Positions 34,432-44,328 of a stretch of DNA of 64,000 bases are shown in pieces. The stretch is from Donghicola tyrosinivorans (GTDB lineage: Bacteria > Pseudomonadota > Alphaproteobacteria > Rhodobacterales > Rhodobacteraceae). A program made the position numbers and the translations under genes. The stretch is from the NCBI RefSeq assembly GCF_003003355.1, contig NZ_PVTQ01000002.1, positions 124,001-188,000 on the forward strand. The letters run 5' to 3'. Each line of letters begins with the position of its first letter. Within the stretch, counting starts at the first letter, position 1. Below the pieces are notes generated by a model. That model was not told where the DNA came from and ran no database searches. It saw nothing but the letters and a program-made list of their open reading frames with translations.

Positions 34432-37400
34432 ATGATCAAGGCTGGCGGCATCCTTTCCTATTTCACCCGCCACCGGACCGCGGCGAACCTGCTGCTGGTG
34501 GTTCTTCTGGCCGCAGGTTTCCTTGCGATGCCCCAGATGCGGGCGCAGTTCTTTCCTGATGTGGTGGTCGATGATCTGGATATCTCGGTCACGTGGGACG
34601 GAGCGGGCGCCGAGGATGTGGACAGCGCCATCGTCCAATTGATCGAGCCGGTGCTGCTGGCGGTCGAAGGGGTGACGGACGCCAACTCGGTCTCTCGGGA
34701 AGGGCGGGCCGCGATTGCGCTGGAGTTTGAACCTGGTTGGGACATTGCCCGCGCTGCCGATGACGTGCAGGCGGCGCTGGACCAGATCACCGATCTGCCC
34801 GAGGACGCGGACGAGCCGCAGGTGACCCGAGGCGGCTGGCGTGACCGCGTGACCGATGTGGTGATCACCGGACCCGTGGGTGTGGATCAGCTGGCGCGAT
34901 TTGCCGATGAGTTTGTCCTGCGTCTGTTCGATGTGGGGGTGACGCGCACCACCATTCGCGGGATCGCCGCGCCGCAAACCCTGATCGAAGTGCCCTCGAC
35001 CAACCTGATGGCCTATGACCTGACGATGGCGCAGATCGCCAATGCCATCGGGGCCGAGGTCAGCGCCGATCCGGCGGGTGACGTGGCAGGGGCCAATGCA
35101 CGTGTGCGCACGGGGATCGAAAAACGTGGGCCGGACCAGATCGCGGGGATTGTCCTGCGATCGAACCCTGACGGGACGACTTTGACCGTTGGCGATGTGG
35201 CCACGGTAAAGGTCGAAGGCGTGGACCGCGCCCGCACCTATTTTGTCGGAGAGAATCCGGCGGTGTCTGTGCGGGTGGACCGCTCGCCCACGGGGGATGC
35301 CATCGGCATCCAGCGGCAGGTTGAAGAGGTGGCCGCCGCGATGCAGGACACCCTGCCCACAGGCACCACAATCGATCTGATCCGCACGCGGGCCGAGGCG
35401 ATCACCGGACGCCTGAACATCTTGACAGACAACGCTTTGATGGGTCTTGGGCTGGTGGTTGGCCTGCTGTTCCTGTTCCTGAACGCCCGCATCGCGTTCT
35501 GGGTGGCGGCGGGGATACCGGTGGCTCTGCTGGCGGGCATCGCGCTGATGTATGCGGCGGGGATCACGATTAACATGATCTCGCTTTTTGCGCTGATCAT
35601 CACCTTGGGGATCGTGGTGGATGATGCCATCGTGGTGGGCGAGCATGCCGATTACCGCACCCGCCGTCTGGGCGAAGATCCCGTGACCGCCAGCGAAATG
35701 GCCGCCCGCCGCATGGCGATGCCGGTCTTTGCCGCGACCCTGACGACGGTGGTGGCGTTCTTCGGGCTGGTCTCAATCGGTGGCCGCTTTGGCGAGTTGA
35801 TTGCAGATATTCCCTACACGGTGATCGTGGTGCTGTTGGCCTCATTGGTCGAGTGCTTCCTGATCCTGCCCAACCACCTGTCACACGCGCTGGCTCATAC
35901 GGGTCAAGAGCATTGGTATGACTGGCCCTCGCGGCAGGTGAACAAAGGCTTTTCCAAAATGCGCGATCACCTGTTCCGCCCCTTCATGGGGCTGGTGGTG
36001 CGGCTGCGTTATCCGGTGCTTGCGGGGGCGGTGGTACTGCTGGCCAGTCAGGCGGCGCTGTTTATTTCGGGCACCGTGACGTGGCGGTTCTTCAACGCGC
36101 CGGAACAGTCCAGCGTGACAGGCAACTTTGCCATGTTGGAAGGGGCCACCCGCGCTGACAGCATCGCCATGATGCGTGAACTACAACGCGCCACGAAGGC
36201 TGTCGGGGATCGCTTTGAGGCCGAACATGGGGTGAACCCCGTGACTTATGCGGTGGCCGAGATTGGCGGCAATTCGGGCCGTGGCCTGTCTGGCGCGGAT
36301 GACAAGGATGGCGATCTGCTGGGGTCCATCGCGGTGGAACTGGTGGATGCGGATGCGCGCCCCTATTCCAGCTTTGAGTTCGTGGGTGCCTTGCAGGCCG
36401 AGGTGCAGAACCATCCCATGGCCGAGGTGGTTAGCTTCCGCAGTTTCCGTTCGGGTCCGGGCGGGGATTCGCTGGATGTACAGTTCTATGGCTCGAACGC
36501 GACGACACTTAAGGCGGCATCCGAGGCGCTAAAGGATGCGCTGATCCAGTTCCCAGAGGTCTCGGCGGTCGAGGATGATCTGGCCTATGACAAACAGGAA
36601 CTGGTGCTGGAACTGACTGCGCAAGGGCAGGCGTTGGGCTTTGATATCGGCGGGCTTGGCGCGGTGATCCGCAATCGCCTGAACGGGATCGAAGCCGCCA
36701 GCTATCCCCTTGGTCCTCGTAGCGCGACGATCCGTGTTGAACTGCCCGAGGGCGAGACCACAGCCGATTTTCTGGATCGCATGATGCTGCCGACCGCGCA
36801 GGGAGAATTTGTGCCGCTGGCCGATATTGTGTCGGTGTCGCGCCGCGAGGGGTTCTCGACCGTGCGGCGGGAAAATGGCATCCGGCTGATCTCGGTCACT
36901 GGCGATATCTCTGAGGATGATCCCGCCCGCGCCGCTGAAATCCAGACCTTGCTTGAGACCGAAATCCTGCCCCGCATTTCCAGCGAAAATCAGGTCGAGT
37001 TCCGTATGGCGGGCCTGTCCGAACAGGAAGACGCGTTCCTTAAGGACGCCCGCACCGGTCTGATCCTTGTGTTGCTGGCGATATATCTGATTCTGGCGTG
37101 GGTCTTTTCCAGTTGGTCGCGCCCCTTGGTGGTTATGTCGGTGATTCCCTTCGGCCTCGTGGGGGCGATCTGGGGGCATTACCTGTGGGATGTGCCGCTA
37201 AGCATGTTCACGGTGGTGGGTCTTTTGGGGATGACGGGGATTATCATCAACGATTCCATCGTTCTGGTGACCACCATTGATGAGAACGCAGCAGAACGGG
37301 GCATTGTCCCGTCCATCATCGACGGGGCGGCAACGCGTCTGCGGCCTGTGTTGCTGACCACCCTGACCACGGTGCTTGGCCTTGCGCCGCTGCTGTATGA

Positions 37401-37797
37401 GACCTCGGCCGATGCGCAGTTTTTGAAGCCAACGGTGATTACCCTGTCCTACGGCCTTGGCTTCGGCATGTTCCTTGTGCTGTTGGTCGTGCCTGCGCTG
37501 GTGGCGGTGCAGGCGGATATCGGGCAGCTGGTACGCTCGGCCCGTCGGGGCGTGCGGGCGCGACATAGCGGATTGCGGCGCGGGGTGTTGACCACCGGTG
37601 CGCTGATTGGCGCTTGGGGTGTTGTCACTGCTGGTTGGATGGCTGCAACGGGTGCCGTGCTGCCGCAACTGGCGCAGATGGTGACGCCGCCTGCCTCAAT
37701 GGCGGGGGCAGTTGGCCTGTTCCTGATTGGGGCGTTGGTGCTGTGTCTGGCGGGCTATCTGGTTACGTTGACCGCGATCACCCGCCGAAGGACCTGA
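34432..37797 (+). CDS. RND-family efflux permease
   Basis: A 1121-residue inner-membrane proton-driven exporter. It has twelve TMs in the usual 1+5+1+5 plan plus about two added C-terminal spans after residue 1035. Two periplasmic porter loops are present; the TM4 proton-relay Asp pair appears as LGIVVDDAIVVGEHAD, and TM10/11 parts LLGMTGIIINDSIVLV and RPVLLTTLTTVLGLAPLLYE are family-typical. It works with the upstream adaptor; no outer-membrane channel gene is adjacent. Substrate class (drugs, solvents, metals) cannot be told from sequence. Confidence 0.93.
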   Translation: MIKAGGILSYFTRHRTAANLLLVVLLAAGFLAMPQMRAQFFPDVVVDDLDISVTWDGAGAEDVDSAIVQLIEPVLLAVEGVTDANSVSREGRAAIALEFEPGWDIARAADDVQAALDQITDLPEDADEPQVTRGGWRDRVTDVVITGPVGVDQLARFADEFVLRLFDVGVTRTTIRGIAAPQTLIEVPSTNLMAYDLTMAQIANAIGAEVSADPAGDVAGANARVRTGIEKRGPDQIAGIVLRSNPDGTTLTVGDVATVKVEGVDRARTYFVGENPAVSVRVDRSPTGDAIGIQRQVEEVAAAMQDTLPTGTTIDLIRTRAEAITGRLNILTDNALMGLGLVVGLLFLFLNARIAFWVAAGIPVALLAGIALMYAAGITINMISLFALIITLGIVVDDAIVVGEHADYRTRRLGEDPVTASEMAARRMAMPVFAATLTTVVAFFGLVSIGGRFGELIADIPYTVIVVLLASLVECFLILPNHLSHALAHTGQEHWYDWPSRQVNKGFSKMRDHLFRPFMGLVVRLRYPVLAGAVVLLASQAALFISGTVTWRFFNAPEQSSVTGNFAMLEGATRADSIAMMRELQRATKAVGDRFEAEHGVNPVTYAVAEIGGNSGRGLSGADDKDGDLLGSIAVELVDADARPYSSFEFVGALQAEVQNHPMAEVVSFRSFRSGPGGDSLDVQFYGSNATTLKAASEALKDALIQFPEVSAVEDDLAYDKQELVLELTAQGQALGFDIGGLGAVIRNRLNGIEAASYPLGPRSATIRVELPEGETTADFLDRMMLPTAQGEFVPLADIVSVSRREGFSTVRRENGIRLISVTGDISEDDPARAAEIQTLLETEILPRISSENQVEFRMAGLSEQEDAFLKDARTGLILVLLAIYLILAWVFSSWSRPLVVMSVIPFGLVGAIWGHYLWDVPLSMFTVVGLLGMTGIIINDSIVLVTTIDENAAERGIVPSIIDGAATRLRPVLLTTLTTVLGLAPLLYETSADAQFLKPTVITLSYGLGFGMFLVLLVVPALVAVQADIGQLVRSARRGVRARHSGLRRGVLTTGALIGAWGVVTAGWMAATGAVLPQLAQMVTPPASMAGAVGLFLIGALVLCLAGYLVTLTAITRRRT

Positions 37798-37801
37798 GCC
37801 G

Positions 37802-38608
37802 TTATTTGCAGCCGTCGATTTCCACGGTGTATTTGCTGCCGATCACGGTAATCGTCACTTCGCTGCGGTTCACAAACACTGCGCCGCCGCCAGCGGTGGA
37901 CAGGGTGGTCTGAACATAAAGCGTATCGCCTTGGCGCTGGCTGTGGGGCACGTCCACCCAGACCTGCGGGGTTGCAACCTCGATCACCGCATCCTCATGG
38001 CCGCCCGCGAAGGGCATTTTGACGGCGGCGGTCAGGGTCAGGCCACGTTCATCAGGGCGCACGTCGCATTGCACGTCACGCACACCAGCCTCTTTCGCGG
38101 TGAAAGGGATCGCCGCCATAGCTGCCGCGATCTGCGGGTTGCGTTTGCCTTGCAGGGGCAGGGCGGCATTTAGCGGCAGAGTCACGGGCATGCAGATGTC
38201 CTGACACACGCCAATGTCGGCTTGTCCGCGCAGGGTGATCGGTTTCGACGGGTCTTTCGGCGTCAGCCGCAAAGGCAGCAGCATGCCCTCTTTGTAGCCA
38301 ATGGACCGCAGCCCTTCGCGGTCAAACACATGGGGCGCAGGCCAGAGGTAATCCACACGGGCCAGATTGTCCGAGGCGCTCCAGTCGAACATCGGGGGGA
38401 TGCCCCCTTCGCCGGGGGCACGCCAGTAGGTCTTCCAGCCGGGGGCCAGTTGCACGTCAAAGGCAGCGATCACCGCGCCATCGGCCTCTTGCCAGCCGGG
38501 CAGGATGCTGTGGCGGATCGTGTCGTCATACATGCCCGCTTGCGCCCCCGAGAGAGGCAGCGAAAGCAGGGCAGTCAGACATGCGGAAAGAAGATGGCGC
38601 TTTTTCAT
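37802..38608 (-). CDS. Stand-alone N-terminal DsbD-like domain protein
   Basis: A 268-residue exported protein with the signal peptide LLSACLTALLSLPLSGAQA. The body resembles the periplasmic N-terminal domain of DsbD/ScsB: APGWKTYWRAPGEGGIPP, DYLWPAPHVFD and a redox pair in GVCQDICMPV (Cys-x3-Cys). No TM or C-terminal thioredoxin domain follows, so electrons must come from a separate partner. It is convergent with the RND permease gene (4-nt gap). Role in periplasmic disulfide reduction or copper tolerance is inference. Confidence 0.8.
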   Translation of the reverse strand: MKKRHLLSACLTALLSLPLSGAQAGMYDDTIRHSILPGWQEADGAVIAAFDVQLAPGWKTYWRAPGEGGIPPMFDWSASDNLARVDYLWPAPHVFDREGLRSIGYKEGMLLPLRLTPKDPSKPITLRGQADIGVCQDICMPVTLPLNAALPLQGKRNPQIAAAMAAIPFTAKEAGVRDVQCDVRPDERGLTLTAAVKMPFAGGHEDAVIEVATPQVWVDVPHSQRQGDTLYVQTTLSTAGGGAVFVNRSEVTITVIGSKYTVEIDGCK

Positions 38609-38713
38609 GCAAGTTTAGATGCGGTCTAAGCGAAGTTTTGCCAAGTCACGTTCCAGCGATGGAATGTAACGCAAGTCCTTGTCTGTGACGCAATTGCAGC
38701 ACATCTTAGAGAT

Positions 38714-39286
38714 ATGAGCGATAGTAAACCCACTGATCTGACCGGCAAGCTTTTGATTGCCATGCCCGAAATGGGCGATCCGCGCTTTGATCATAGCGTG
38801 GTCTATATCTGCGCCCATTCCAGCGACGGGGCGATGGGCCTGATTATCAACAAACCGGCAGACGATGTGAACCTGACGGACCTGCTAGAGCAACTCTCGA
38901 TCGATGAGGGGCCAGACACCCGCAACATCCGCGTCCACTATGGCGGGCCGGTGGAACATGGTCGGGGGTTCGTGCTGCATTCGGCGGATTATATCTCGGA
39001 CGTGTCGACCCTGAAGGTGGACGGGCGGTTCGGGATGACCGCGACGCTGGATATCCTTGAGGATCTGGCGCGGGGCGGCGGGCCCCATCATGCGTTGATG
39101 GCTTTGGGCTATGCGGGCTGGGGACCGAACCAGCTTGAGACCGAATTGCAGCAGAACGGCTGGCTGGTCTGCGATGCCGAGCCCGAGTTGGTCTTTGCCA
39201 CAGCCAATGCGGATAAATGGGTCGGCGCGTTGGGCCTTTTGGGAATTGATCCGCTGATGCTGTCCGCAAGCGCAGGCCGCGCTTAA
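38714..39286 (+). CDS. YqgE/AlgH family protein
   Basis: A 190-residue protein with the family block [55 protein letters not shown] and [14 protein letters not shown]. Conserved across proteobacteria; implicated indirectly in alginate control and other functions, biochemical role not established. The stop codon TAA overlaps the convergent tsaC-like gene stop in a TTAA palindrome. Confidence 0.93.
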   Translation: MSDSKPTDLTGKLLIAMPEMGDPRFDHSVVYICAHSSDGAMGLIINKPADDVNLTDLLEQLSIDEGPDTRNIRVHYGGPVEHGRGFVLHSADYISDVSTLKVDGRFGMTATLDILEDLARGGGPHHALMALGYAGWGPNQLETELQQNGWLVCDAEPELVFATANADKWVGALGLLGIDPLMLSASAGRA

Positions 39287-40230
39287 TCGCGGGGCGCGGC
39301 GGCGCGACTCAAGCGGTCATTGATCGCCAGACCCAGACCGGTGTTCGGGATCGGCGCGACGGCAATGCCTTTGGGCTGCATGGCGTCCAACTGGTGCAGA
39401 GCAGGAAAGAGGTTCATCGCCGCTTCCCGTGTGTCGCCCTTTTCCGACAGGTTGATCGTGCAGGCCATGGGGCCGAATCCCAGCAGCACTTCGCCCGCCT
39501 GAATGCTGGTGGCGTTCAGGCGCACGCTGGCCCCTGGCGCGTAGTGTGAGGTCAGTTGCCCCGGCGCAATGATCCCTTCGCCCGCGCCCGCAAGGGGGGC
39601 GCCCAAGGTGGCCTCGGCATCCTCGACCGCCAGACCACCGGGGCGCAGCAGGCGGGTTTCATCGTCATAGACGCCGATGATGGTTGATTCGACGCCCACG
39701 GGGCAGGCACCGCCATCCAGAACGGCTGCGATCCGTCCTGAAAGACCCGCCATCACATGGGTGGCTGTGGTAGGGCTGATCTTGCCCGAAGGGTTCGCGG
39801 AAGGCGCCGCCAAAGCGCAGCCGCTTTCCCGCATCAATCGCCGCGCCAATGGATGGGCGGGCAGACGCAGGGCCACGGTGTCCAGACCTGCGGTGACCAG
39901 CGGCGACAGGCCGTGGCCTTCGCGCAGGGGCAGCACCATAGTCAACGGGCCGGGCCAGTGGGCGTCGGCCAGCACCTGAGCGCGTTCATTCCAGATCACC
40001 AGTTCCTTGGCACTGTCCACATCAGGCAGGTGCACGATCAGCGGGTTGAAACTGGGGCGGCCCTTGGCCTCATAAATGCTGGCGACGGCGTCGGAATTGC
40101 GGGCATCACCGGCAAGGCCGTAGACGGTTTCGGTCGGCAGGGCGACAAGCTGACCGGCACGCAGCAACTGGGCGGCGCGGGCGATCCCTTCGTCCGAAGG
40201 GGGCAAAAGCTGGGTGTCCTGTGCGACCAT
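39283..40230 (-). CDS. L-threonylcarbamoyladenylate synthase (Sua5/TsaC)
   Basis: About 315 residues. The N-terminal YrdC domain ([58 protein letters not shown]) makes threonylcarbamoyl-AMP for the universal tRNA t6A modification, and the C-terminal half is the Sua5 domain. The start at 40230 ([10 protein letters not shown]) is preferred over an upstream frame reaching 40350. It is divergent from the acyl-CoA dehydrogenase gene. Confidence 0.93.
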   Translation of the reverse strand: MVAQDTQLLPPSDEGIARAAQLLRAGQLVALPTETVYGLAGDARNSDAVASIYEAKGRPSFNPLIVHLPDVDSAKELVIWNERAQVLADAHWPGPLTMVLPLREGHGLSPLVTAGLDTVALRLPAHPLARRLMRESGCALAAPSANPSGKISPTTATHVMAGLSGRIAAVLDGGACPVGVESTIIGVYDDETRLLRPGGLAVEDAEATLGAPLAGAGEGIIAPGQLTSHYAPGASVRLNATSIQAGEVLLGFGPMACTINLSEKGDTREAAMNLFPALHQLDAMQPKGIAVAPIPNTGLGLAINDRLSRAAAPRD

Positions 40231-40348
40231 TGTACCTGTGACGCGGCGTTTCAGTTGATGGCATGGACCGGTGCAGTCCATTTTGCTGTTAACCGAACCC
40301 ATAGCGGGGGCGCGGCCTAAGGCCAAGCCCGCTTGAGAGGAGCAAGCC

Positions 40349-42067
40349 ATGCCCTACCGTGCGCCAGTCAATGAATTCCAGTTTATCTTTGACCACATTG
40401 TCGGTCTGCAATCGGTCACCGCGACCGAACGTTTTGAGGACGCCACCACAGATGTGGTCGCCGCCATCCTGACCGAGGCAGGCAAGCTGTCCGATGAGGT
40501 TCTAGCCCCCGTGAACCGTGCAGGTGATCTGGAACATACCCGTCTGGAGAACGGCGTGATGCGCAGTCCCACCGGCTTTGCAGAGGCCTACAAGGGCATC
40601 GCTGAAGGTGGCTGGGTTGGCATCGCCGCGCGGCCCGAATCGGGCGGCATGGGGCTGCCGATGACCGTGGCTAGCGCAGTGAATGACATGATGGGTGCGG
40701 CCTGTCTGTCGCTGCAACTGGTGCCGCTGCTGTCCATGGGCCAGATCGAGGCGCTGGAGCATCACGCAAGCGATGCGATCAAGGACCTCTACCTGCCCAA
40801 GCTGACCAGCGGTGAATGGTCCGGCACGATGAACCTGTCCGAACCGCAGGCGGGCTCGGACGTCGGCGCACTGGCCACGAAGGCCGAGCGCAATGACGAC
40901 GGCACCTACAGCATCACTGGCCAGAAGATCTGGATCAGCTGGGGCGACACGGATTTCTCGGAAAACATCTGCCATCTGGTGCTGGCGCGTCTGCCCGATG
41001 GGCCGAAGGGAACCAAGGGCATCAGCCTGTTCATGGTGCCCAAGTACATCCCCGATGAGGACGGCAATCCTGGCGAGCGCAACGACCTGAAGGTCGTCAG
41101 CATCGAACACAAGATGGGCCTGCATGGCAGCCCGACCTGCGTGATGGAATATTCCAGCGCGAAAGGCTGGCTGGTGGGTCATGAGCATGGCGGTATGGCC
41201 GCGATGTTCACCATGATGAACAACGCCCGTCTTGGGGTTGGGGTGCAGGGTGTCTCGGCCGCCGAAGGGGCCTATCAGCACGCACTGGCCTATGCGATGG
41301 AGCGTAAGCAGGGGCGCACTCCGGTCGAGGGCGCTGGCGCGATCATCGACCACGCAGACGTGCGCCGGATGCTGGCAGGGGCCAAGGCCGATATCTTTGC
41401 GGCGCGCTGTATCTCGCTGGCCTGTGCGGCGGCGATCGATATGGGCACAGCGACGGGCGATGCCGCATGGCAGGCCCGCGCGGCTTTCCTGACGCCGATC
41501 TGTAAAGCATTTGGCACCGAAACCGGTATGCGCGTGTCGGAAACCGGTGTGCAGGTCTATGGCGGCATGGGCTTTGTCGAGGAAACCGGCGCGGCGCAAT
41601 ACTACCGCGATGTCCGCGTGACCGCGATCTATGAAGGCACCAACGGCATTCAGGCCATGGACCTAGTGGCGCGTAAACTGATGGACGGCGGCGACGCCGC
41701 CTATGCCCTGCTGGACGAGATCGAGGCACTGGCTGAACAAGCCCGCGCCAGTCTGCCTGATCTGGCCGAGCCTGTCTGGCAAGCGACCGAAACCCTACGC
41801 GAAGCCACTGAATGGATGGTGGGGCAAGGGGACCTGAACGAACGCTTTGCCGGTGCGGTGCCGTTCCTGATGGGCTTTGCACGTGTGCTGGGGGGCTATT
41901 ACCACCTGCGCGCCGCGATGACCGAAGGGGGGCAGGGCCGCCGCAGCCGCCTTGCGCAATTCTACATCCACCGGCTATTGCCCGAGCACAAAGGCCATCT
42001 GGTTCACGCCCGCCAAGGGGCGGCAGACCTTTACGCCATCACTCATGAGGATCTGGAAACCGCATGA
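40349..42067 (+). CDS. Acyl-CoA dehydrogenase with C-terminal extension
   Basis: A 572-residue flavoenzyme. The core has MNLSEPQAGSDVGAL, GQKIWISWGD and YRDVRVTAIYEGTNGIQAMDL, and the catalytic-Glu segment is within the latter. The C-terminal about 130 residues add a helical domain (GGYYHLRAA... RLAQFYIHRLLPEH) found in the long-chain acyl-CoA dehydrogenase subfamily. It oxidises acyl-CoA and passes electrons to ETF and then ETF-QO (gene at 47041). It overlaps the MBL hydrolase gene by 4 nt. Confidence 0.93.
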   Translation: MPYRAPVNEFQFIFDHIVGLQSVTATERFEDATTDVVAAILTEAGKLSDEVLAPVNRAGDLEHTRLENGVMRSPTGFAEAYKGIAEGGWVGIAARPESGGMGLPMTVASAVNDMMGAACLSLQLVPLLSMGQIEALEHHASDAIKDLYLPKLTSGEWSGTMNLSEPQAGSDVGALATKAERNDDGTYSITGQKIWISWGDTDFSENICHLVLARLPDGPKGTKGISLFMVPKYIPDEDGNPGERNDLKVVSIEHKMGLHGSPTCVMEYSSAKGWLVGHEHGGMAAMFTMMNNARLGVGVQGVSAAEGAYQHALAYAMERKQGRTPVEGAGAIIDHADVRRMLAGAKADIFAARCISLACAAAIDMGTATGDAAWQARAAFLTPICKAFGTETGMRVSETGVQVYGGMGFVEETGAAQYYRDVRVTAIYEGTNGIQAMDLVARKLMDGGDAAYALLDEIEALAEQARASLPDLAEPVWQATETLREATEWMVGQGDLNERFAGAVPFLMGFARVLGGYYHLRAAMTEGGQGRRSRLAQFYIHRLLPEHKGHLVHARQGAADLYAITHEDLETA

Positions 42068-43107
42068 CTCGACCTGCCCGCGTGATCTCGATGCCGTGGA
42101 CCGACCCTCCTGCCGAGGGTGAGGCGATCGAGGTCGCAGAGGGGGTGCTGTGGATGCGCATGCCGCTGCCCTTGGCGCTGGATCATGTGAACGTCTACGC
42201 GCTGCGGGACGAGGACGGCTGGACCGTTGTGGACACCGGTATGTCATCGCGCCGCAGCAAGGCAATCTGGCAGGGGCTGATGGACGGCCCCTTGCAAGGT
42301 CTGCCCGTGCGGCGGGTGATCGTCACGCACCATCACCCTGATCACGTGGGGCTGGCGGGGTGGTTCCAGTCTGTCCACGGGGCAGAGCTGGTGATGACCC
42401 GCACCGCATGGTTGCTGGCGCGGATGCTGCAAATGGATGAACAGGACCGCCCCTGCGCCGAGACCCAGCGTCACTGGCGCCGCGCGGGCATGGATGCGGA
42501 CCTGTTTGCGCAGCGATTGACCGAACGGCCCTTCAACTTTGCCGATATGGTCGCGCCGATGCCTCTGGGCTTTACGCGGATTGCGCAGGGCGACCGGATG
42601 CGGATCGGCGGGCGCGATTGGACCGTTCACACCGGCGGCGGTCATGCGCCCGAACACGCAACGCTTTGGTCCGATGATGGTGCCTTGGTGCTGGCCGGCG
42701 ATCAGATCATCAGCTCGATCAGTCCGAATGTGGGCGTCTATGCGACCGAACCTGATGCCGATCCATTGGCGGACTGGCTGGAAAGCTGTGAGCGGCTGGA
42801 AACCCTTTGCACCATGGAACAGCTGTGCCTGAGCGGTCACAAACTGCCGTTCCGCGGCCTGCCGCACCGGATGCGCCAGTTGATCGAGAATCACCACAAC
42901 GCCTTGCCACGCCTTGTGGCCTATCTGGAAACGCCCAAGACGGCGGCGGATTGTTTCGCGCTGCTGTTCCGGCGCAAGATCGGGCCTGCGGAATACGGTT
43001 TGGCACTGGTCGAGGCTGTTGCCCACCTGAACCATTTGTACGCAAAAGGTCTTGTTTCGCGGGAAATGTCCAAGGATGGCGCTTGGCTTTGGCAGCAAAG
43101 CGGGTAA
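42064..43107 (+). CDS. Metallo-beta-lactamase fold hydrolase
   Basis: A 347-residue cytoplasmic protein. The HxHxDH metal motif is THHHPDHVG; GGGHAPEHATLWS and ALVLAGDQIISS supply further ligands, and the C-terminal domain (about 235-345) is helical. MBL-fold enzymes hydrolyse thioesters, glyoxalase-type or phosphoester substrates; its coupling to an acyl-CoA dehydrogenase suggests a CoA-thioester, but that is inference. Confidence 0.88.
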   Translation: MTRPARVISMPWTDPPAEGEAIEVAEGVLWMRMPLPLALDHVNVYALRDEDGWTVVDTGMSSRRSKAIWQGLMDGPLQGLPVRRVIVTHHHPDHVGLAGWFQSVHGAELVMTRTAWLLARMLQMDEQDRPCAETQRHWRRAGMDADLFAQRLTERPFNFADMVAPMPLGFTRIAQGDRMRIGGRDWTVHTGGGHAPEHATLWSDDGALVLAGDQIISSISPNVGVYATEPDADPLADWLESCERLETLCTMEQLCLSGHKLPFRGLPHRMRQLIENHHNALPRLVAYLETPKTAADCFALLFRRKIGPAEYGLALVEAVAHLNHLYAKGLVSREMSKDGAWLWQQSG

Positions 43108-43198
43108 AAGTCTGCGGCAAATGACCCTAGCTGAGGCCCCGTGACATGTACGGCGGAATCACCTAAACGCTGGGTAACAGACAGGAAAGGACGCCACC

Positions 43199-43333
43199 AT
43201 GGCTGAGCACAAGCACGGTTCGATGGACATCTCGGTTCAGGAAGCTACCTTCAATGGCTTCGTCAAATTCACCAAAAACGCCGTGATCGTGATCATCGGT
43301 GTTCTGATCCTGCTGGCGCTGACCGGCGCATAA
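43199..43333 (+). CDS. aa3-type cytochrome c oxidase subunit IV
   Basis: A 44-residue single-TM protein starting MAEHKHGSMDISVQE, with the segment TFNGFVKFTKNAVIVII and the end LLALTGA, the alphaproteobacterial aa3 oxidase subunit IV pattern. It is a small accessory chain of cytochrome c oxidase in the inner membrane. GGAAAGGA lies just upstream. It is placed far from any other oxidase gene in the window and is too short for routine gene calling. Confidence 0.93.
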   Translation: MAEHKHGSMDISVQEATFNGFVKFTKNAVIVIIGVLILLALTGA

Positions 43334-43356
43334 TTTTCCGGGTTTCCGGGGGCTTC

Positions 43357-43989
43357 ATGTATAGACGTGCTTTTTTGCTGGGTGCGCCGGCGGCATTGGC
43401 CGCTTGCGCAGCCGAACCCGTGTGGGCTCCGGATGAAGAAATCAGTCGCTGGCGGTATCGGCACAACGGCCCGCCCGCGATCACACTTTATACGATGATC
43501 AGCAATGATACCGATGCCGGCGCGCATTCGGGTCTGTTGATCAACGCCCCTGCCGAGCGCGTCATGTTCGACCCCGCGGGGACCTTCAAGTTCAGCGAAG
43601 CACCCGAACGCAACGACGTGTTCTTCGGCGTCACCGAACGTATCCGCGACTACTATGAGCGTTACCACAGCCGCGTGACTTTCCGCGTGCTGTCGCAGCG
43701 GGTCGAGGTGACCCCTGAGGTCGCGCAGACGGTTTATGAGCGGGCACTGGCTTTTGGCGCTGTGCAGAAGGCCAACTGCAGCCGCGCAGTCAGTACTGTT
43801 CTGCAGGATCTGACGCCGTTTGAAGGCGTAGGGGTGACCTACTTCCCCAAAAACCTGAGCCGTGATTTCGAAAAGATCCCCGGCGTGGAAGAGCGCCTGC
43901 TTTTCGAAACCGATGAGGATAACAAAGCGCTGGCTTTGAAAGCCTATGAGGCCGAAGCCAAGTTGAAGGCCAAGCAGGCGGGGCAGTAG
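43357..43989 (+). CDS. Exported lipoprotein, possible permuted papain-like fold
   Basis: A 210-residue protein with a lipobox LAAC (Cys17) after an Arg-containing N-terminus. The body has AHSGLLINAPAERVMFDPAG (His57) and later KANCSRAVSTVL (Cys141). A His followed distally by Cys in such contexts recalls LRAT-type permuted NlpC/P60 folds. The C-terminus is a Lys/Ala-rich helix. Function unknown; the permuted hydrolase idea is tentative. Confidence 0.72.
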   Translation: MYRRAFLLGAPAALAACAAEPVWAPDEEISRWRYRHNGPPAITLYTMISNDTDAGAHSGLLINAPAERVMFDPAGTFKFSEAPERNDVFFGVTERIRDYYERYHSRVTFRVLSQRVEVTPEVAQTVYERALAFGAVQKANCSRAVSTVLQDLTPFEGVGVTYFPKNLSRDFEKIPGVEERLLFETDEDNKALALKAYEAEAKLKAKQAGQ

Positions 43990-43995
43990 GCCCCG

Positions 43996-44328
43996 TTACC
44001 CCACCAGATACAGCAGCAGATACAGCGTCGCCGCACCGGTTCCGATGGCGGCGATGACGTTCTTGGTGAAATACCCGACCGCCAAAGTGACTGTCGCCGC
44101 TGCGGTGCGTGGCAAGTCTGGTGTGCCGCCTGTGGCCGCAGGAAAGGCGATCAGCGGCGCGACAATGGCGGGCAGCACGGCAACCGAGGTGTAGCGCAGA
44201 TGGCGCTGGACCCACTCGGGCAGGGCGCGGTCTCCGATCAATCCAAGAAAGATGAAACGCAGGCCAAAGCTGCCAAGGCCAAGGCCGATCATGGTCAGCC
44301 AAAGGGCGGTGTGGTCAATCTGGCTCAT
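43996..44328 (-). CDS. azlD: Branched-chain amino acid export subunit AzlD
   Basis: A 110-residue four-TM protein of the AzlD family (MTIGLGLGSFGLRF-like MIGLGLGSFGLRFIFL, VAVLPAIVAPL, GYFTKNVIAAIGTG). It pairs with the larger AzlC to export branched-chain amino acids. The ATG overlaps the azlC stop (4 nt). Confidence 0.9.
   Translation of the reverse strand: MSQIDHTALWLTMIGLGLGSFGLRFIFLGLIGDRALPEWVQRHLRYTSVAVLPAIVAPLIAFPAATGGTPDLPRTAAATVTLAVGYFTKNVIAAIGTGAATLYLLLYLVG

Noticed and set aside
34174-35646. 490-codon minus frame
   Set aside because: Shadow of the RND adaptor and permease genes; low-complexity His/Gln/Arg composition typical of antisense GC-rich frames.
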